Shown here in pieces: positions 8,842 through 15,621 of a DNA stretch of 17,644 bases. The notes beneath the pieces are model-generated. The model was not told the DNA's origin, searched no databases, and saw only the letters and a program-made list of their open reading frames with translations. The DNA comes from DATKUA01 sp965602675. GTDB lineage: Bacteria > Acidobacteriota > DATKUA01. The position numbers and the translations under genes were made by a program. Every line of letters starts with the position of its first letter. Within the stretch, counting starts at the first letter, position 1. The stretch covers positions 1-17,644 of the forward strand of contig CBFCZO010000063.1 in assembly GCA_965602675.1 (NCBI GenBank). Reading direction: 5' to 3'.

Positions 8842-9411
8842 TTAAGCTGTCGCCGGAGCGCGGCCGCTGAATCTGCGTTGTGCCAGCATCACGATCCCGG
8901 CAAGGATTACCAGCACAACTGTGCCGTGAGCCGTCCACTTGACCATCGAGGCCACTGATGTCAACTCAGGCACGGAGACAATCCGCGTCTGCGGCAGGAC
9001 CACCATCACAGAGATCAGCACGTTCTCGGTCAGATCGAATAGCGCGGCTGCAAGCGGAACGGCGATCAGCCAATAGGGCTGATTTCCACCGCCCAAGACC
9101 CTGCGGTAGACCAGCGCTATGACGAACGACAGCACGAAGAAGTAAGTCACCGCGAAAAACAGATCCAGTACGTAGAAGCCAAGGTATGGGCTGTAACGGC
9201 CGGCAGTCATCGCATCCAGAAAAGTGTCGGCGTATTCTGCTCCGTAGAAATGAAAAAACTCCATGTCCAGGAGTTTTATCTCGCCCTCCCAGCCGATGAC
9301 CTGCCAATAGATTCCGGACGTGTGCGAAAAGATTAGTGCTATAAGCACCAGGCAGGCGACAGATACCACCAGCCTGGCCGCAGAAGCGCTTTCGTAAACG
9401 AACCTGAACAT
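8842..9411 (-). CDS. Four-helix membrane protein of unknown function
   Basis: This 189-residue integral membrane protein has predicted helices at about 14-29, 76-102, 113-138 and 159-176. A longer loop between the first two helices (about 33-73) holds several aromatic and acidic residues. The third helix carries an embedded polar motif, FDLTEN (D126, E129, N130), which could be functional because such residues are costly in a membrane. I do not recognise a named family. The start at 9411 is supported by GAGAGGA 5-6 bases upstream. The gene lies 25 bases after the flavodoxin-like gene on the same strand, so the two are probably cotranscribed. It ends against the convergent amidohydrolase gene with only 3 bases between them and no visible terminator. 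Confidence 0.7.
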   Translation of the reverse strand: MFRFVYESASAARLVVSVACLVLIALIFSHTSGIYWQVIGWEGEIKLLDMEFFHFYGAEYADTFLDAMTAGRYSPYLGFYVLDLFFAVTYFFVLSFVIALVYRRVLGGGNQPYWLIAVPLAAALFDLTENVLISVMVVLPQTRIVSVPELTSVASMVKWTAHGTVVLVILAGIVMLAQRRFSGRAPATA

Positions 9412-9436
9412 CGATGTCCTCTCATGTTGTCTTTAC

Positions 9437-10012
9437 TCAGTATGAAGTGATTGTACGAGCGAATTCCTGCGCCGCCTCGCGCTCCTCGCGCCCAAGCGCC
9501 GCCGGCTCGGTGCAGCCGGGGATCGCCAGGAAGCCCGCCGTTTTTGTGCGCGTATAGCCGGCGAAGCTGTCGAGCACGGGCCTCAGCAAATCAGCATTAC
9601 CCATCACGGGTCCCATGGCAGTGACCAGCAGCGCAAGCCGTCTGCCGTCGAGCAAGGATTTCTTCTCCACCGGCCCGTAATTCTTGACCACGGCGAAGGC
9701 GCGGTCGACTAAGGCTTTGAGCTGCGCGGTGAAACCCCAACAGTAAACCGGAGTAGCCAGCAATATAAGGTCTGAGGCGATAGCCTTCTTCCAAAGCGCG
9801 TCGCCGTCGTCTTCATCCTTGAACACGCAGCCCGGCTCGTCAGCCACGTCCTGGCACTTGTAGCAACCGATGCAGCCGCGAACCTCGTGATCGACTATAT
9901 TGACGCGCTCCACCTCGTGGCCGAGACGCTCGAGTTCCGCTTCAATCCAGGCAAGAACCGCTGCGGTGTTGCCGCTTTTCCGAGGGCTGCCCATGTATGT
10001 GACCACTTGCAT
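9437..10012 (-). CDS. Flavodoxin-family / iron-sulfur-flavoprotein-like NAD(P)H:FMN oxidoreductase
   Basis: This 191-residue flavodoxin-fold protein starts with the FMN phosphate loop GSPRKSGNT (8-16). A cysteine cluster follows, GCIGCYKC (C47, C50, C53) with C62 eight residues later, resembling the compact motif of archaeal/bacterial iron-sulfur flavoproteins. TPVYCWGFTAQLKALVDRAF is the typical flavin-contact and dimer segment. Such proteins shuttle electrons or reduce quinones, O2 or metals; the partner here is unknown. I place the start at 10012 because AGGGGGA lies 4 bases upstream and the protein then begins at the first beta strand. A longer frame opens at 10060 but overlaps the predicted -10 box. 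The gene probably forms an operon with the downstream membrane protein. The spacing of the fourth cysteine is longer than in the classic motif, so the cluster is not certain. Confidence 0.82.
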   Translation of the reverse strand: MQVVTYMGSPRKSGNTAAVLAWIEAELERLGHEVERVNIVDHEVRGCIGCYKCQDVADEPGCVFKDEDDGDALWKKAIASDLILLATPVYCWGFTAQLKALVDRAFAVVKNYGPVEKKSLLDGRRLALLVTAMGPVMGNADLLRPVLDSFAGYTRTKTAGFLAIPGCTEPAALGREEREAAQEFARTITSY

Positions 10013-10059
10013 CTTGTCCCCCTGATCAGATGAACCGCGGGCGGGACGCCCAAACTGCA

Positions 10060-10088
10060 ATTGTAGCGCAGGCGTACGAATTTGCCAG
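10060..10088 (-). promoter_or_regulatory. Promoter for the flavodoxin-like gene
   Basis: Minus strand: -35 CTGGCA (10088-10083), a 17-base spacer and -10 TACAAT (10065-10060). The predicted start is near 10053, about 40 bases before the ATG at 10012. It separates this pair of genes from the pyr operon ending at 10125. I see no convincing intrinsic terminator between pyrC and this promoter, so some read-through is possible. Confidence 0.5.
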
Positions 10089-10124
10089 TCCTTGCAAACG
10101 ATTATTTGTGAGAACGCCCCGGAT

Positions 10125-11399
10125 TCAGGGCAACAGCGGCTTACCGGCGATTACCACTCCCGCGGGCGCTCCCTTCATCCGCCAGCCGTCGAACGGCGTG
10201 TTGCGGCTCAGGCTCTTCATCTTCTCCGCGCGTACGGTCCACTCCGCCTCCGCATCGAGAATGGTGACGTAGGCCTCCGCGCCGGCCGTCAGGTGGCCGC
10301 GGTCGATGCCGATGATCTTCGCCGGATTGACGGCCAGCAGCTCGACCATCCTCGTCACATCAATAAACTCGCGCTGCACCAGGCGGTCGAAGGTCAGGCC
10401 GACGCACGTCTCCAACCCTGTTATTCCGAAGGCCGCGATGTCGAACTCAACGTTCTTCTTGTCGGCATGGTGCGGCGCGTGGTCGGTGGCGATGCAGTCT
10501 ATCGTCCCGTCCGCCAGGCCGCGCACGCACTCCTCGATATCCTCAGCCGTCCGCAGGGGCGGATTCATCTTGGTATTGGTGTCGAACTCCTCGATCGCAG
10601 CGTCGGAAAGCGTGAAATGGTGCGGCGTCACCTCGCAGGTCACCTGCACCCCGCGCTCCTTCGCCTCTCGCACCGCCCTTACCGCACCCGCAACGCTGAT
10701 GTGAGCGATGTGCACCGGCAGATTCAGATATTCGGCAAGGGCGATATCGCGACGGACAATGATTTCCTCGGCGACGCCGGGCATCGGCCGCAGCCCCAGC
10801 ATCGTCCCCATCGCGCCCTCGTTGGCCACGCCGCCCTCGGTAAGCGAGTGGTCCTCGGCATGTTGGATCACTTTCACGCCGAACGTTGAGGCGTACTCCA
10901 TCGCGCGGCGCATCAGCTTGGAACTCATCACGCAAAGGCCGTCGTCGGACACCGCGACGGCGCCCGCATCGACCATCTCGCCGATCTCGGCCAGCTCCTT
11001 GCCCTCCTGCCCGCGAGTCACAGCGCCGATCGGGTACACCCGCACCGACGCCTCGCGCTCCGCCACCTCCAGGATGTACTCGATCACCGAGGCGTTGTCG
11101 GCAGGCGGCGACGTGTTCGGCATGCAGCACACCCCGGTAAAGCCGCCCGCCGCGGCCGCTGCCGTACCGCTGCTGATCGTCTCCGACTCCTCGAATCCCG
11201 GCTCGCGCAGGTGCACGTGGATGTCGAGAAATCCCGGGCAAACCAGCTTCCCGGAGCAGTCGATCACCTCTGAATCACCGGCCTCGATGCCGGGCTTGAC
11301 CTCGGCGACGCGGCCGTCCTCAACCAACAGGTCGGCAACCTCGTCGCGCTTGTTGACTGGATCGACAACTCTTCCGCCTTTAAGAAGCAGCCGCGACAC
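10125..11399 (-). CDS. pyrC: Dihydroorotase (class I type)
   Basis: This 424-residue enzyme catalyses reversible cyclisation of carbamoyl-aspartate to dihydroorotate, the third step of UMP synthesis. Amidohydrolase-fold zinc residues are present: DIHVHLREPG with H61 and H63, D153 in AVSDDGLC, H180 in VIQHAEDH, H230/H233 in HIAHIS, and the catalytic aspartate D306 in IATDHAPHH. This pattern is that of the class I enzymes that pair with PyrB (for example in Aquifex), not the short E. coli type. The start is GTG at 11399, with AGGAGG 5 bases upstream. It overlaps the end of pyrB by 20 bases, which implies translational coupling and possibly a PyrB-PyrC complex (inference). Confidence 0.96.
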   Translation of the reverse strand: MSRLLLKGGRVVDPVNKRDEVADLLVEDGRVAEVKPGIEAGDSEVIDCSGKLVCPGFLDIHVHLREPGFEESETISSGTAAAAAGGFTGVCCMPNTSPPADNASVIEYILEVAEREASVRVYPIGAVTRGQEGKELAEIGEMVDAGAVAVSDDGLCVMSSKLMRRAMEYASTFGVKVIQHAEDHSLTEGGVANEGAMGTMLGLRPMPGVAEEIIVRRDIALAEYLNLPVHIAHISVAGAVRAVREAKERGVQVTCEVTPHHFTLSDAAIEEFDTNTKMNPPLRTAEDIEECVRGLADGTIDCIATDHAPHHADKKNVEFDIAAFGITGLETCVGLTFDRLVQREFIDVTRMVELLAVNPAKIIGIDRGHLTAGAEAYVTILDAEAEWTVRAEKMKSLSRNTPFDGWRMKGAPAGVVIAGKPLLP

Positions 11400-12318
11400 T
11401 TCCGCCTCCTCCGATCAGATATAGCACTGCCATGCGCACCGCCACGCCGTTGGTCACCTGCTCGAGGATGACGCTGTACGGTCCGTCGGCGACTGCGCTC
11501 TCGATTTCAACCCCGCGGTTTATCGGCCCGGGGTGCATTACGATGCTGTCGTCCTTGGCCAGCTTCAGCCGCTCGCGCGTCAACCCGAATACCCTGAAGT
11601 ATTCGCGCAGCGAGGGGAATGACGTTGCGCCGCCGCGCTCGAGCTGGATACGCAGTATCATCACCACGTCGGCGCCCTCGATCGCCGGCTCGATGCGGCT
11701 GTGCGCCTCCACCCCCAGCGTCTCGATCTCGCGCGGCAGGAAGGTTCGAGGCCCGGCGATCGCCACATCCGCCCCCAGCTTCTGCAGCAGGAAGATGTTT
11801 GAGCGGGCGACGCGGCTGTGCGAGATGTCGCCGACGATCGCCACCCGCAGCCCTTCGATGCTTCCCTTGCGCTGGCGGATGGTAAGCGCGTCGAGCAACG
11901 CCTGCGTGGGGTGCTCGCACGAGCCGTCTCCGGCGTTGACCACACGTGCGCTCGAATTACGCCGGATCAGGTCGGGCGCGCCCGCGCTGGAGTGGCGCAC
12001 CACTATCACATCGGGATTCATCGCTTCGAGGTTCAATATCGTGTCGACAAGCGTCTCGCCTTTCACCACGCTGGAACTGGAGGCGCTGAAATTGTAGACA
12101 TCGGCGCTGAGACGCTTCTCGGCGATCTCGAACGACGTCCGCGTCCGAGTCGACGGCTCGTAGAAGAGGTTGATCACCGTGCGGCCCATCAAGGCCGGCA
12201 CCTTCTTGATTTCCCGGGTGGAGATCTCCGCGAACGCCTCAGCCTGGTCGAGGATCGCCGTTATCTCGCGCGCTTCGAGATGGCGAATGCCGAGGAGATG
12301 CCGTTGCTTCCAGGACAT
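11380..12318 (-). CDS. pyrB: Aspartate carbamoyltransferase catalytic chain
   Basis: This 312-residue enzyme joins carbamoyl phosphate and aspartate in the cytoplasm. The carbamoyl-phosphate site YEPSTRTRTSFE lies at 53-64, a lysine loop VVKGETL includes K86, and HPTQALLD is at 136-143. HPGPINRGVEI near the C-terminus is also characteristic. The ATG at 12318 follows the pyrR stop by 3 bases, with AGGAGG 8 bases upstream inside the last codons of pyrR. There is no pyrI regulatory-chain gene nearby, so the enzyme is probably of the PyrI-less class that is controlled at the expression level through PyrR. Confidence 0.96.
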   Translation of the reverse strand: MSWKQRHLLGIRHLEAREITAILDQAEAFAEISTREIKKVPALMGRTVINLFYEPSTRTRTSFEIAEKRLSADVYNFSASSSSVVKGETLVDTILNLEAMNPDVIVVRHSSAGAPDLIRRNSSARVVNAGDGSCEHPTQALLDALTIRQRKGSIEGLRVAIVGDISHSRVARSNIFLLQKLGADVAIAGPRTFLPREIETLGVEAHSRIEPAIEGADVVMILRIQLERGGATSFPSLREYFRVFGLTRERLKLAKDDSIVMHPGPINRGVEIESAVADGPYSVILEQVTNGVAVRMAVLYLIGGGGSVAAAS

Positions 12319-12321
12319 CGC

Positions 12322-12888
12322 TTAACCCTCCTCTATTATTATCTCCGGGTCGACCTCCAGCAGCACGACCCTGTCCTCTCCGTCTATCTCACGCACCATC
12401 ACCAGCACTGTCTGACCCTCCTCCACAGAGACTGTCAGGCGGACGTAGTTGGCGGCTATCGGCAGCTCGCGGCCGCCGCGGTCGACCAACGCGGCCAGGT
12501 GGATCAGCCTCGGACGACCGAAATCGTTGAGGCAGTCCAGCGCGGCGCGCACCGTCCGCCCGGTGAACAGCACGTCGTCAACCAGCACCAGTGGGTAGCC
12601 CGTGATCTTGAAGGATATGTCGGTCTTGCCCACCATCGGAACCGGACCGATCTCGCTCAGGTCGTCCCGGTAGAGCGTGATATCGAGGATGCCGACGTTG
12701 ATGTCGCGGCCCAGCCCCTTCAGTTTCGCCGCAAGCCGCTCCGCAAGAGGGGCGCCGCGGCGGCGGATGCCCACCAGAATCATCTTGCCGTTCGGAATTC
12801 CGTTGTTGATCTGCTCGGCGATGTCCGTCAGGGCGGCGTCCAGTTCCTTGCCCGACATTAATTCGCGTATCTCTCGCCCGATCTCCAT
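12322..12888 (-). CDS. pyrR: Bifunctional pyr regulator / uracil phosphoribosyltransferase
   Basis: This 188-residue protein belongs to the type I phosphoribosyltransferase fold. The PRPP loop is VLVDDVLFTGRT (101-112). DITLYRDDL (69-77), the flexible-loop region after it, and VDRGGRELPI (135-144) are typical of PyrR. PyrR senses UMP/UTP and binds pyr mRNA to reduce expression, and it can also make UMP from uracil and PRPP. It is the first gene of a tight pyrR-pyrB-pyrC operon. The ATG at 12888 has GGAGAG 5 bases upstream. The leader before it holds two hairpins, but no U-tract terminator of the classic attenuation type. If PyrR acts here, blocking of translation may be more likely than attenuation (inference). 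Confidence 0.93.
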   Translation of the reverse strand: MEIGREIRELMSGKELDAALTDIAEQINNGIPNGKMILVGIRRRGAPLAERLAAKLKGLGRDINVGILDITLYRDDLSEIGPVPMVGKTDISFKITGYPLVLVDDVLFTGRTVRAALDCLNDFGRPRLIHLAALVDRGGRELPIAANYVRLTVSVEEGQTVLVMVREIDGEDRVVLLEVDPEIIIEEG

Positions 12889-12999
12889 TCAGTCTCTCCG
12901 CAAGCACAGCACTATATAGTATGAGCCCTTGGCAGGGCACGTTGGACCACCAATTTTTTGTGGTCTACGGAGTTTAATCGCACTACATATGGAGGTCAA
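12889..12999 (-). promoter_or_regulatory. Candidate pyrRBC promoter and structured leader
   Basis: Minus strand: -35 TTGACC (12999-12994), a 17-base spacer and -10 TAAACT (12976-12971). The -35 box overlaps the stop codon of the upstream transporter gene. The leader then contains two perfect small stems. GACCAC pairs with GTGGTC around an A-rich loop (12965-12945). GCCCT pairs with AGGGC around a 4-base loop (about 12938-12925). The pyrR SD follows. No U-run follows either stem, and I do not see the PyrR-binding consensus known from Bacillus. These could be regulatory RNA structures or simply chance stems. Confidence 0.4.
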
Positions 13000-13910
13000 G
13001 TCGCGCCTTTGACCGACGGCTTCTTCTCCCAGCGGATCAGTACCACCCCAAATACCAGCAGCAACGCCCCGCACAGCTGCAGCGGGCCCATCATCTCCCC
13101 CAGCACCAGCCAGGAGAGCAACACCACCAGCAGCGGCTGAACCGTGCTGATGATCGACGCCCACGACGCGCCGATGTGCTTTATCCCCTGCAGAAAGAGG
13201 ACGATCGAGCCGACCGAGCCAAGCGCTGTGCCCGCCACCAGCAGCAGCAGTTGCGGGTTCTTCCCCACGAAATCCAGGTCGAAACCATGGAAGGGTGCGA
13301 TTGCCAGCATCAAAGCCAAGCCTCCGAGCATGGTGAAGAAACTCACCAGCGCGGCGGAGTAGTCGGCTAGATAACGATCGTAAACGAGGATATAAATCGC
13401 GAAGAACAGCGTGGTACCCATCACTAGAACCACACCGCCAAGAAAGTTCTCACCGGAGTCGCCGCCTACCCGCAACACAAGGGCTACTCCCAGGAAAGTG
13501 AGGGCGACGGCCGCAGCCTTCGAAGCCATGAAGCGCTCCCAGCCGATCGACAGCGAGATGATGAGCACGACCGCCGGATAGATGTACATCAGCAGGTAAG
13601 CCAGCGAGGCATTCATCATCCCCAGCGCAGCGAAGAAGAACAACCCGCCGAGCGCCCAGACAAGCGAGCCGAAGACGAACGATATTATTCCCCCTGCGAG
13701 TGGCAGCCGCCGGCCCGCCTTCATCCTGTTGAGCGCGAGTAGCCCAAGGATGGCGACGGAAATGATCAGGCGGATGACGTTCAGCGTGACCGGCTCGACG
13801 CCCCCCTCAACGCATATCTTGCCCAGCACGGCCACGGGGGCATAGAAAATCCCTGACAGCAGTACCAGAATCGAGCCGTGTAGCAGCTTCCCCTCTCGTA
13901 TTCCCCCCAA
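12996..13910 (-). CDS. EamA/DMT-superfamily transporter, copy 1
   Basis: This 304-residue protein has about ten predicted membrane helices in two repeated EamA halves. It shows the family's glycine- and proline-containing helices (for example ASLAYLLMYIYPAVV in the first half and GASWASIISTVQPLLVVLL in the second). DMT members export or import small metabolites; the substrate is not readable here. The start is TTG at 13910, supported by a perfect AGGAGG 8 bases upstream. It is clearly paralogous to the gene at 14011-14925: same length, and alignable from the first helix (LLSGIFYAP against LLSGVCWAS) to the last. Its stop codon lies in the predicted pyrR promoter, so it is tightly packed against the pyr operon and may be cotranscribed with it. 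Confidence 0.85.
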   Translation of the reverse strand: MGGIREGKLLHGSILVLLSGIFYAPVAVLGKICVEGGVEPVTLNVIRLIISVAILGLLALNRMKAGRRLPLAGGIISFVFGSLVWALGGLFFFAALGMMNASLAYLLMYIYPAVVLIISLSIGWERFMASKAAAVALTFLGVALVLRVGGDSGENFLGGVVLVMGTTLFFAIYILVYDRYLADYSAALVSFFTMLGGLALMLAIAPFHGFDLDFVGKNPQLLLLVAGTALGSVGSIVLFLQGIKHIGASWASIISTVQPLLVVLLSWLVLGEMMGPLQLCGALLLVFGVVLIRWEKKPSVKGAT

Positions 13911-13926
13911 AACTCTCGCCTCCTAA

Positions 13927-13945
13927 AGCGGGGATTATCCCCGCT
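13927..13945 (-). repeat. Perfect stem-loop just upstream of the copy-1 transporter SD
   Basis: AGCGGGG and CCCCGCT form a perfect 7-bp, GC-rich stem with a 5-base loop. On the minus-strand transcript the stem is followed by TTT and, one base later, by the AGGAGG of the transporter gene (13924-13919). It lies about 65 bases after the stop of the upstream transporter. It could be a weak terminator, an mRNA stability hairpin, or a structure limiting ribosome access. Confidence 0.6.
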
Positions 13946-14010
13946 GAGAAAGTCCCAGTAAACAGAAATATCCTACAAACATTGAATTCAGGTAGAGCCG
14001 CCTGCCCGCG

Positions 14011-14925
14011 TTACGGCCCCGGCTCGGGGTGTGGAGAGCGCAGTTGCACCAACAGCACGCCCGTCAGCTGCAGTGCCACGCCCGCCATCTGCAGCAGACT
14101 CAACGTCTCCCCCAGCAGCAGCCAGGCCATCAGCACCACGAATACCGGCTCGGCAGTGGTTATGATCGAGGCGCGGGCGGCGCCTATCCGGCGGATGCCC
14201 ATGAAAAACAGGATCATCGAGACAGCCGTGCCGATCACCGCAAGGAACAGAAGCACCCCCAGGTTCCGCGGCTCGAGCAGCATCTCCGGCCTCACGCCGA
14301 CAAAGGGAATGAAGGCCAGCATCGAGAGCCCCCCGGCACCAAGCGTCAGGAAGGTAATCTGCGACGACGACAGACGGTCCATCAGGCTCTCGCAGATCAG
14401 CATAAAAGCGACAAAGATAAGCACAGAGGTGAGGACGAAGGCCACGCCTATCCACTGCTCGCCCTCGACCGCGCCGCCCACCTCCAGCACCAACGTAACG
14501 CCCACGAAAGTGAGAACAACGGCAAGGATAAGCGAAAGGGTCGGCTTCTCCCTGCCCAGCAGTATCGATACCACCACCACAACCGCGGGGAAGGTGTAGA
14601 CCAGCAGGAATGCCAGCGATGCGTCGATGTATCTCAGCGACCCGACGTAGAGCACGCCGCCCAGGCCGTAATCCAGCGCCCCGAGCACCAACAGCAACAG
14701 CATATACCGGAGGTTTACATTGAAAGAAAACTTCCCCCGGACAAAAAGAAATACGCCGATAAGAGCCGCGCCGACTACCAGCCTTACCGTGTTTATCTCA
14801 ACCTCGCTGAGGCCCAGGTCGACCCCGATCTTCAACACGATGGTATATGAAGCCCAGCAGACGCCCGACAGCAGGATGAACAACGTCCCGTATAATCCGG
14901 CTCTGTTTGTGACAGTCTCGCCCAA
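14011..14925 (-). CDS. EamA/DMT-superfamily transporter, copy 2
   Basis: This 304-residue protein has about ten membrane helices in two EamA repeats (YIDASLAFLLVYTFPAVV in half one, GAARASIITTAEPVFVVLMA in half two). I chose TTG at 14925 because GGAGG lies 6 bases upstream and the resulting protein matches the neighbouring paralogue in length exactly. The frame stays open to an ATG at 14982, but that codon sits in the predicted -35 box and the extra 19 residues do not look like a transporter N-terminus. The pair of paralogues suggests tandem duplication. They could act as separate carriers or as a two-subunit transporter like small DMT pairs, although full-length EamA proteins normally function alone. 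The substrate is unknown. Confidence 0.85.
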   Translation of the reverse strand: MGETVTNRAGLYGTLFILLSGVCWASYTIVLKIGVDLGLSEVEINTVRLVVGAALIGVFLFVRGKFSFNVNLRYMLLLLVLGALDYGLGGVLYVGSLRYIDASLAFLLVYTFPAVVVVVSILLGREKPTLSLILAVVLTFVGVTLVLEVGGAVEGEQWIGVAFVLTSVLIFVAFMLICESLMDRLSSSQITFLTLGAGGLSMLAFIPFVGVRPEMLLEPRNLGVLLFLAVIGTAVSMILFFMGIRRIGAARASIITTAEPVFVVLMAWLLLGETLSLLQMAGVALQLTGVLLVQLRSPHPEPGP

Positions 14926-14953
14926 CTTCCCCCTCCAAGCCCTCGGAGCTCCG

Positions 14954-14982
14954 ATTATCACGGGAGCGCCGTCGCTGCACAA
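14954..14982 (-). promoter_or_regulatory. Possible promoter for the transporter pair
   Basis: Minus strand: TTGTGC (14982-14977), a 17-base spacer and GATAAT (14959-14954). The -10 box is good (5 of 6 to consensus) and the -35 box is poor. A small palindrome, CGGAGCTCCG, lies between it and the SD. The region 14926-15060 is the divergent gap between this gene and the broken pyrK. I found no strong promoter on the plus strand there. Confidence 0.35.
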
Positions 14983-15060
14983 GCAATTCGGGACATCAAA
15001 CCTGTCACGATACTATGGCCGCGCCTCTTCGGCTCTGATAGAATTCCCCCGGAGCCTGAT

Positions 15061-15312
15061 ATGCCGCTTGCCACAAAAGCCGAAATAATCGCCAAGCGAC
15101 AACTCAACGCAGAGGAATTCGCCCTCGATCTGCACTGCCCCGAGATCGCCGCGGCAGCCAAACCCGCGCAGTTCGTCATGCTGCGCGCCTCCGACGCGAT
15201 CGATCCCCTCACCCCCCGCCCCCTCAGCATCTTCGCCCGGCTCTCCGACGGCGGAAAACCTGCCGGCTTCACCCTGATCATCAAAACATTCGGCCGCGGC
15301 ACTTCCGGGTAA
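15061..15312 (+). pseudogene. pyrK: Truncated host-type pyrK (first ~81 residues only)
   Basis: This GC-rich fragment encodes the N-terminal third of the dihydroorotate dehydrogenase electron-transfer subunit. RPLSIFAR (53-60) is the FAD-binding motif, and GFTLIIKTFGRGT (69-81) is the following strand and turn. Both fall at the same residue numbers in the complete pyrK at 15622. PyrK is normally about 260 residues, so the NAD and [2Fe-2S] domains are missing and the fragment cannot work as PyrK. The reading frame ends two codons after GRGT, exactly where base composition drops. GGAG 6 bases before the ATG shows that the start is genuine. A 60-base sample here (15181-15240) is 75% GC by direct count. 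It is the left edge of a disrupted pyr locus. Confidence 0.82.
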
Positions 15313-15621
15313 AGAAATATCTCACATCCCTACAACTGCTCTATGGCATTAGAATTCTGCTCAAGATTGTCCATAAGTGTCGTACAAGGTCGCAAAATGA
15401 CGGAATTGCAGATCAACCACAACTTAGCTGTTCACAACATGGAAACTAGAGGTTTCAATTCACCCTAAGCTGTATATCTGATCACTTATATGCTACAATA
15501 CTATAGTAGTGCATAGCAAGTCCTCCTAGATTACCTGATAGATAAGGACTTGCATTCATCTTGGCTCTTAAAGTAGGATGAGACCTCTTTTTATATCGGT
15601 CTTGAAGTTAGGTCACAACGT
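15313..15621. promoter_or_regulatory. AT-rich leader region of the second pyrK, with extended -10 box and stem-loops
   Basis: No gene is seen in these 309 bases. On the plus strand TGCTACAAT (15491-15499) is an extended -10 element, predicting a start near 15506. The resulting leader holds a perfect 9-bp inverted repeat, GCAAGTCCT (15516-15524) with AGGACTTGC (15545-15553). A weaker stem follows, GGCTC/GAG-A-CC (about 15563-15585), and a run of five T (15588-15592) makes it terminator-like. An upstream hairpin, GAAAC/GTTTC (15442-15456), lies before the predicted start. AGGTTTCA in it could also pair with TGAGACCT at 15579-15586, giving a possible alternative fold if transcription begins earlier. 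A 60-base sample (15361-15420) counts 43% GC. This resembles an attenuator leader, but that is inference. Confidence 0.4.

Noticed and set aside
10013..10060. A longer start (ATG at 10060) for the flavodoxin-like protein
   Set aside because: It overlaps the predicted -10 box, adds 16 unstructured residues, and the ATG at 10012 has AGGGGGA at the right distance.
11818..12861. A 347-codon open frame on the plus strand across pyrB and pyrR
   Set aside because: It is antisense to two confidently identified genes, rich in histidine and arginine as expected from a GC-rich shadow frame, and has no recognisable domain.
14926..14982. ATG at 14982 as the start of the copy-2 transporter
   Set aside because: It lies in the predicted promoter; TTG at 14925 has a proper SD and gives the same length as the paralogue.
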